From Sisyra terminalis (taxonomy: Eukaryota; Arthropoda; Insecta; Neuroptera; Sisyridae), in assembly GCA_958496175.1 (NCBI GenBank), contig OY292274.1, forward strand, positions 1,240,001-1,304,000: 64,000 nucleotides of DNA, read 5' to 3'. The notes beneath the pieces are model-generated. The model was not told the origin of the DNA. It was given only the letters and a program-made list of their open reading frames with translations, and did not search any database. The position numbers were made by a program, and so were the translations under genes. The stretch's first letter is position 1. The number at the start of each line of letters is the position of its first letter. Below are positions 57,960-64,000 of this stretch, piece after piece.

Positions 57960-58799
57960 TTGACCCCTTAAAGTATTCGCTACTTGGCGTTTTTAATTCC
58001 ATTTTGTACATGCTTGTGTTGTTTTATATTTCAATATACGTCTATTTGATCTATCATGGAGTTAAATGTTTAAATCTAGCCTGCAAACCACCTATTTAAA
58101 AAATTAAATATTTGGCGTTAATTAACATATTTAAATGTCCACTTATATTTATCCTTTTATTAAATAATGTTAATCTAAGAACTGAATAAAGATAAATCAA
58201 TTTAGCTACGATTCCTAGTGATGCATTACGTTCTTTATCAATTTTTAAGGGTTCACAGAAACCATTCACCCCTTTAGTTGATGTAAAATAATTTTTTCTC
58301 CAATTATTTTCTTAGTAATCAATCGGCAAGTTTTGTTTCTTTCATGCTGAAATTCCTTTTAGTGTTTTTTTTCCGATTAGATTCTTCTGGTGGAGATAGT
58401 TCATTCTGTTTTGAAAAGTTCTACAATTTGAATTCATCCTTTTCATTCCAGAGTGCATCCAACTTTCCTTCTACAGCATTCAATGTGGGCCTTTTATTCC
58501 CATATTTCCTCGTAGAGTAATTCACCACAAACATTTTGCTCCAACGCATTTCAGAACTATTTAGATGCTTCGTTTATTGTTTTCGGAAACCTCATATTTC
58601 TGGTTCATATAGTCCACACCTAGAACTTTGACAACTATTTCCAGAATTTCAGATCGTATTTTTCATTTAAGGTTCTAATTATCGTTAAACGCGATTTAAG
58701 CAAATCTCTTTCTAATTTCACTGGTAAAATTTTTCTCTTTGGTGATGATGCTTCTTAAATATTTGACTTAAATCTCTAATAATTTATTTTTAATGTTGA
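57960..58799. other. Decayed flank of the hAT fossil
   Basis: Probably continues the hAT element on the minus strand, but frames are too broken for a confident call. Confidence 0.3.
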
Positions 58800-59540
58800 T
58801 TTAACAATGTGTTCAATTTTTCTATGGAAGTTCATGCCTTGTATTTTGAAGTTCAGAAAAAAAATTTTCATTATTATATTCACCATTGAGTTCAATATGC
58901 TTTTCCAAATATGGAAATTTAAATTTTGTCTTTTATAATAAAACATTATCAAACATTCAATAACACTTTTTCCTTTTCTTTGTAATTTTATATTAAGCCT
59001 GTTGTAATGGCCTATAAAATCCGTAAGAAACGCAAATTTTTTAACCCATACTGGATCTTCGAATTGTTAATGCTTTTTCCAATGTGTTCAAAAATGCAAT
59101 AATTTTAGGCAAAAGATTTCGAAATCTTTCCAAAAAGCTAACCCGGTTGAGGTATCTAACATGACAAAAAAGTAGTAAATTTTCATATTACGAGTCATTA
59201 TCTTCAAATTGACTACGAATTAGACACCTCCTTGAGTTTCGGGCTCTTATTGAATTAGCAATTATCGTTGTCACATCCATAATGCCATTAACATCCCATA
59301 ATTTTGTCCGTAAGACATTATTATAAATTATACATTGAAATGAAATCAGGAAACTATTTATTTTATTTGCAAAGGACTATAATCCATGATTTCTACCAAT
59401 CACTGAAGTTGTTCCATCACGTAGCGACCAATTTATTTAAAAGTGCAATAGAATGAGTAGAAGGGAGTATTTGAAGTACCGTTTAGGAATAAGGATTATC
59501 AGTTGCATAATAGAATCTCATTTAATTTAAAATGTAAGTC
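58800..59540 (-). pseudogene. hAT transposase fossil (GTF2IRD2/ZBED-like type)
   Basis: Minus-strand pieces in order: KLVATDGTTSVIGRNHG (about 59430-59380), FQCIIYNNVLRTKLWD (59340-59293), MDVTTIIANSIRARNSRR, ENLLLFCHVRYLNRVSFLER, and FLTDFIGHYNRLNIKLQ (about 59026-58976). These are the landmarks of the hAT domain found in the mammalian GTF2IRD2-like and ZBED-type proteins and their insect relatives. Several frameshifts and stops break it. Decayed sequence continues leftward, to about 58440 (NKRPTLNAVEGKLDALW). Confidence 0.8.
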
Positions 59541-60777
59541 TTATTGTCTGCTAAATTTTTAATGTATATTTTCAATTAAAAGATTATAAGCGAACCTCGT
59601 AAATTATTTAGAATACCTGCGATCGACATACAAACCTGCTCTATCCATTTCAAAGTTTTCGTACTTTTTCAATGCTTTAAGTAAATATTAAATAGAATGA
59701 GAAGTAGAAATTATTTGGTGATTTACTGTTCTTTCAAACTTTGTGTTGTTGATGTCTTCCATTTACTCGAATACTAACTTTAGATTTCAAATTAAATTAA
59801 AGGTTAATCGTTGGTCCTTCTAAAAGACTTCAATTTTTCGTAAAATACCTATTCACAAATGCACATAACAATTGAAAAATATTTCTTTTAGTTATTTACT
59901 AATACAATTTGGGCAATAATATGGCACTGCAGTTTTGCATTTGGAGACATTAAGCAAAAAGATAAAAAGCTTTGAAAAAAAATGATTAAATTTTCTCACT
60001 AATACCACTAATCATATTAATTTTTAGTCGTAAATGTAAATATTGCAAATTATGTAATCAGGTTGGGGAAAAACTTGAAAAATTAAACAGGCATTGTTAA
60101 TTAATTATTGCATAAATTATACGCGTTTGCAATTTGCATTGTAACTTGGCTTTTGATTATTAAATGAGTTAAAATTTATTTCAGTAACTGTAATCATGCA
60201 AAATGAATACATTGAATATGGATACATCATTCCATAAGATAAATGTTAAAAAACGAATTTAATTTTAGTATTTTTTTCATTTATGTTTTGTCTTCTTTAA
60301 TTTGTGTTAACGAAATCAAATAATTTTTAAAAGCTATCGTAATAAATAGTTTTCTGTAGAGCTTTCACATATTGATTAATGGTTAACATTTCTTAAAAGG
60401 TTCGGAAGATGGAGTAAAATCAAAAACTGGTTTTTGAAAGAAATATAATTATATATTAAAACATTTTGTAGATACTTTAGACTCAATTACTTCATTAACA
60501 ACAATAAGTGGATGATACCAAAAAAGCTTTATCAAGAACTATGTTTCTTTAGTTTCTTAAGTGAATGTGTCCAACTGTTGAAGGTTTGCAGAAAAGAGAA
60601 CATATCCAGAAGAAGGTTTATTTGTTGTGTACAATAAGAAGTTTAATTAAATGTTGTATTATTGTAATTGCCGCCACATTTCAAACTGTTCTAATTATTT
60701 ATACAAAAGTTATCAGCCTCCACCAAGTTACCAAATACACGTTTTTTTTTTCTCCAAACTTCACTTAACGTCTAACC
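59541..60777. other. Unassigned, partly hAT flank
   Basis: No terminal repeat identified. The 60565-60768 frame has no domain. Confidence 0.35.
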
Positions 60778-61196
60778 TAGGGGTGGGCAAACGATAGACC
60801 GCGGACAGTTCGACAGTCGATTGCAGCCATTTTAAATAATTTACTAGGATAATTTAGCAGACAATGAAACTTGGATTTAAAATTTAATGCACATCTATTA
60901 TACAACTGATGGTACTTATTCCTAAATAGTGATTCTCATTCTCCTTTCACTGTATCGCACTTTTAAATAAATTGGTCGCTATATTTACTGATGGAACAAC
61001 TTCAGTGATTAGTAGAAATCATGAATTTTAGTTCTTTGTAAATAAAATGAATAGTTTCCTGATTATTAAGATCGACAGCACCGATAAAATTTGCATTTTT
61101 TGGTCCCACTAATTGAAGCGACGTTTTCTCAAAAGAAAAACATCAAATCACCATATAGGAGTTCCTGGAATTATAACTCATTTAATGATTTAATGC
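60778..61196 (+). mobile_element. hAT-type fragment, inverted relative of 59340-59540
   Basis: TAGGGGTGGGCAAACG at 60778 is a hAT-style end. The segment 60884-61072 is the plus-strand counterpart of the hAT transposase stretch (AAATAAATTGGTCGCTA, TGGAACAACTTCAGTGATT). It is probably an internally deleted copy of the same family; coding frames are lost. Confidence 0.55.
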
Positions 61197-61840
61197 AGTG
61201 GTCGGGGAACTTTTTTAACCATTACCCCAAAATATTTTTGCGTAAGTCAATATTACCCCCCTCCCACATTCTGGAAAGAAAACAATCAATGTAAATTTTA
61301 AATAAACAGTATTTATTGAATTAATTTACATTTACATTTTTACAAATTTTTTTTCCACAATTTTGTTCAGTTACGTGACCCAGTTTTGTCCCCTTTGCCA
61401 CATCTTTTATTGATTCTGAATCCATGAATAACATATTTAAACCTGGCCTTGTCAGCAGTTCAATTCCATTGCCAAAATTATTCCTATGAGACAATGGCAA
61501 TAAAAAATGTCCTAGAAAGTATTATACAATAACTGGCTATTATAAGACATGGCTATTTCAACTCATTTGGTAAATCAGGACTATATTAGTTCTATGAGAT
61601 CCTTAAAAGTTCATGCTTCATATGTAACTTTCTCAAATCCATTTACGGCCGCTCATTTAACGGTAGTTCGATATTACGGACATGATTAATTATCAAAATT
61701 TCGGTATACGAATGAAATACTCGTAATTACGGACAATATATGCATATTTTTTCTGTTTTGCCTACATTTTTTGTGAGGAGTCCCAAAAATAAAATAATTA
61801 AAAAGATTTTTAGTACATACATACAGTCAAAATAATATTT
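61197..61840 (+). mobile_element. Possible hAT end (61197) and pogo-type repeats (61650-61740)
   Basis: CAGTGGTCGGGGAAC at 61197 resembles hAT ends. TTACGGAC recurs at 61674 and 61727, the motif found in the end at 63024. Both assignments are tentative. Confidence 0.3.
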
Positions 61841-61999
61841 TTTCGCTGACTTTGAACAGTTATACTGTGTATACAATATATAGAATATATTTCGGTCCAG
61901 TTTATGTAGTATAATTTAATATAATAATATATAAAAATCATACCATAAACATAAATTTGAACAGATTTTTAAACAAAAATATTTGTGACGTATTGCTCA

Positions 62000-62034
62000 G
62001 ATACGTATTTCGATTGCCAAGCAATCTTCATCAG
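62000..62034 (-). ncRNA. Hammerhead-like motif, T6 left arm (canonical core)
   Basis: CTGATGA, one A, stem II GATTGC-TTG-GCAATC (six perfect pairs), GAAATACGTATC with ATACGTAT fully self-complementary. Stem I is weak here (CTA/TGAG). Best core match of the T family. Confidence 0.7.
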
Positions 62035-62261
62035 TAGTTTGGATCACACCGTAACTGCTTTGTGATGATAACACCTAGCGGTTCATTAATTCAATTTAAG
62101 GATTATTTATTCAAGTTTTTTTTCTTAGTAATAAATGTCATTGGTCGTTTTTCTTAGTTAAAAAATATTTGTAACAGCACTGAAAAAATATAACATATAA
62201 GTAGAAGTATTGTAAATCATCACAAAGCAGTTACGGAGTGATCCAAACTATTTGATGACCA

Positions 62262-62296
62262 CTGAGGAAGATTGCTTGGCAATCGAAATGCGTATC
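62262..62296 (+). ncRNA. Hammerhead-like motif, T6 right arm
   Basis: CTGAGGA, A, GATTGC-TTG-GCAATC, GAAATGCGTATC, TGGG. Stem III has one G-T pair in the palindrome; stem I CCA/TGG intact. Confidence 0.65.
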
Positions 62297-62429
62297 TGGG
62301 CAATACGTCACAAATATTTTTGTTTGAACTTCTGTTCAAATTTATGTTTATGGTATGATTTTATATACTATTATATTAAATTATACTATATAAATCTAAC
62401 CGCAATATATTCTATATATTTAATAATTA

Positions 62430-62530
62430 AATTGTGGGCAATAAGGACGAAGCTTCTTGTGGAATATTATTTATTTTATTGCCAACGTTTCGTCAGTCAT
62501 TCCTGACTTTTTCAGGGCTCAAAATTTAAA
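62430..62530 (-). mobile_element. Family D Penelope-like terminal fragment
   Basis: Contains the hammerhead-like motif below, preceded and followed by AT-rich sequence. GGGCAATAAGGACGAAGC and GGCAATAAAATAAATAAT repeat the GGCAATAA phrase in the two halves. Confidence 0.45.
62484..62515 (-). ncRNA. Hammerhead-like motif, family D
   Basis: CTGAAAA (G8 position A), one A, stem II GTCAG-GAATGA-CTGAC, then GAAACGTT. Stem I GCC/GGC forms three pairs. The stem III segment ACGT is self-complementary without a loop. The core substitution probably inactivates this copy. Confidence 0.55.
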
Positions 62531-62849
62531 AATTACTCCACAAATGTCATAAAAATAAGCTGTAAAATGACCCAACTGGTAGAACAACAGACCAAGAATA
62601 CAATTTGGTATTGATAAATAAAAAATTGTTTAGAAAACAATTGTTAATTAAAAATAAATCATTTTTTAAACAATACATTTTTTAAAATTACATTAAAATA
62701 CATTTTAAATACAATTTTTTAAAAACAACGTTTTAAATAATTTAATATAATAATACAGTTTATGCTTGGTTTTCTTTACGGGGAATCCCAAAATAGCTAT
62801 AAAACGTTCCTACAAGTTCGTATTTGATGTTATATGGTACAGTGCAGTG
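62531..62849. other. Unassigned
   Basis: AT-rich, no feature. Confidence 0.35.
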
Positions 62850-63025
62850 TTAATTTATTTACACTCTTGTGAATCTATAGTAAAATTGGGTACTTTTAAT
62901 AGCTGGAACGCATCTATCACTTTCCAATAGGATTTCATAGTAATAACGGTTTCGTTTAACGGATTTTCGATTTACCAAAAATTTATGAGTAACATATCCT
63001 GTCCGTAAAGCGTGGGATTACTGTA
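62850..63025 (-). mobile_element. pogo-type DNA transposon end
   Basis: Complemented, the end reads CAGTAATCCCACGCTTTACG then GACA, flanked by TA at 63024-63026. The opposite end may be decayed near 61650 on the other side of the T6 insertion. Confidence 0.45.
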
Positions 63026-63026
63026 C

Positions 63027-64000
63027 TCGAATAATAGGAATTTTTTAAAACTGTTTACATATTTAAATAATTTTTTAAAATAATTTTAATGAAAAATGTT
63101 ACAAATTGTAAAGAAGAGTAATCCAACAAAACAGGTTTTCATTCTTATTTTTTGTCATGAGTCTATGAGTGGAGTTTGTAGTCTATTTTATCTTTTCGCC
63201 TTCTACTTTCATGGTTTTCCAGATGCCTTTTCTAAATCTCTAAATCCAAGATAAATTTGATCTTGGAATTTTCTTCCAATGGTTTGTATTTCTGATTATG
63301 TTTTATGTAACTAAGGTATTCGTATTTTCCAATTTGAATAGATATCATTAGAAGCTCGTTCCTATTTATTCTACTGCGAATGCATTTGGATATTTTGTAT
63401 CTCAATTTACATCCATCGTTCTGCCATCGTATGGTACATTTGCTACATTCAATTTTATGTTCATATTTCAAAGACATGTATTCACTTTGTCGCTGTTTCA
63501 GTAATATGTATGTTATTATCTTTGCTTCCAAACCGTATAGGTAATATGATTGATAAAATGTAACATTTGAATATTTTTTTGTAAAAAAATAATAATATTA
63601 CAGCTTCAACTGCAAAAGAGCAGTTTCATGTTGGTCAAAGTTTGATGCATCTCTTTTATTTAGCATGAAATTTCAGTTTCCAATTTGTATTGTGTTTGTT
63701 CTAAAAATAGAATCAAATAACTACAGAAAATAATGTTTCAATTGGGAATTTTCATCAAATTTTCATTGTGATTATATCACTTGAAGATTGAACTGTGATT
63801 GATTGAATTTTACTGTAGGAAGGTTAAAAACCTTAACATGTTTCGATTGTAAATTGACTCTTAGCCTTCCTTAACGCACGATGCACAGAACATTAACATT
63901 TTATTTGAAACGGTGAAAGTAGGAAATGAAAACGTAGGACGCGAACTTCTCGGTCGCGAATGATGAAATATTTAATAATATTTTAGAAAGTGAACTCGGC
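63027..64000. other. Unassigned to window end
   Basis: A 99-codon minus frame (63232-63531) is rich in basic residues and cysteines (ECSKCTIRWQNDGCKLRYKI) but I recognise no family; it could be an old transposon remnant or chance. The rest has no feature. Confidence 0.35.

Larger units (their letters stand above)
61845..62425. mobile_element. T element locus 6, best preserved motifs
   Basis: The left arm starts at ATTTTTTCGCTGACTTTGAAC and the right arm ends at about 62425 against the family D fragment. The centre (62070-62215) carries a different insert from loci 1 and 3. Both arms have near-intact hammerhead-like motifs and the TTTGAAC-TTCT-GTTCAAA hairpin (62323-62340 in the right arm). 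Confidence 0.75.

Noticed and set aside
63232..63531. Zinc-finger-like protein gene (99 codons, minus)
   Set aside because: Cysteine spacing does not match a finger type I know, and there are no splice or promoter signals; left as unassigned.
1..64000. CRISPR arrays, bacterial operons, rRNA genes
   Set aside because: No regularly spaced identical short repeats, no ribosome-binding-site gene organisation and no rRNA-like conserved blocks; the sequence is eukaryotic.

Overview
The window looks like intergenic or intronic DNA from an insect-type eukaryote. It is strongly AT-rich, has no bacterial operon structure and no long intact reading frame, and is packed with decayed transposable elements. 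The mix (RTE- and Jockey-type LINEs, an RNase H LINE tail, a Penelope-like GIY-YIG ORF, Helitrons, Tc1/mariner, pogo-type, hAT, a MULE-type SWIM fragment, tRNA-derived SINEs, foldback elements) fits insect genomes. I cannot fix the order or species. No host gene is certain; a few GC-richer stretches (about 8.6-9.3, 13.4-14.8, 25.4-25.9, 34.0-34.75, 42.7-42.9 and 43.4-43.65 kb) and two exon-like intervals (9551-9635, 13881-14046) are the only candidates.

Layout. 0-8.1 kb: Helitron-type repeats, two Helitron helicase fossils, an RTE-type reverse transcriptase fossil (4.19-5.33 kb) and a non-autonomous Helitron (5.64-8.04 kb). 8.1-14.8 kb: possible host sequence interrupted by palindromic elements. 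15.2-20.4 kb: a palindromic element split by a hAT MITE, a Penelope-like GIY-YIG fossil, a SINE and a mariner fossil. 22-28.8 kb: a 1.4-kb dispersed repeat, a pogo-type end, rearranged Helitrons and a ribozyme-bearing short element. 30-38.6 kb: a LINE tail with target-site duplication, a TA-flanked DNA transposon, a hAT composite with an 8-bp duplication, and a foldback inserted in a Jockey fossil. 39.8-50.4 kb: tandem and dispersed repeats, MITE, foldback, SINE, Jockey and mariner fossils. 52-64 kb: foldback fragment, more palindromic elements, MULE and hAT transposase fossils and pogo-type ends.

The main discovery candidate is a set of hammerhead-ribozyme-like motifs in four unrelated sequence families. 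The most frequent family (T; loci near 10.0, 11.8, 15.3, 55.3, 56.8 and 61.8 kb) is palindromic; five of its six loci carry a divergent pair of motifs, one per arm, and the sixth has lost them. In all four families stem II and stem I keep their pairing while the bases change. The stem III position is a self-complementary sequence without a loop (ACGU or AUACGUAU), the architecture expected of hammerheads that work as dimers. A decayed copy lies downstream of, and in the same orientation as, the Penelope-like GIY-YIG ORF at 17 kb, which ties the motifs to Penelope-like terminal repeats. One T locus has a 13-bp target-site duplication, as expected for target-primed retrotransposition.

All calls come from reading the sequence by eye; homology calls rest on recognised motifs and not on database searches.
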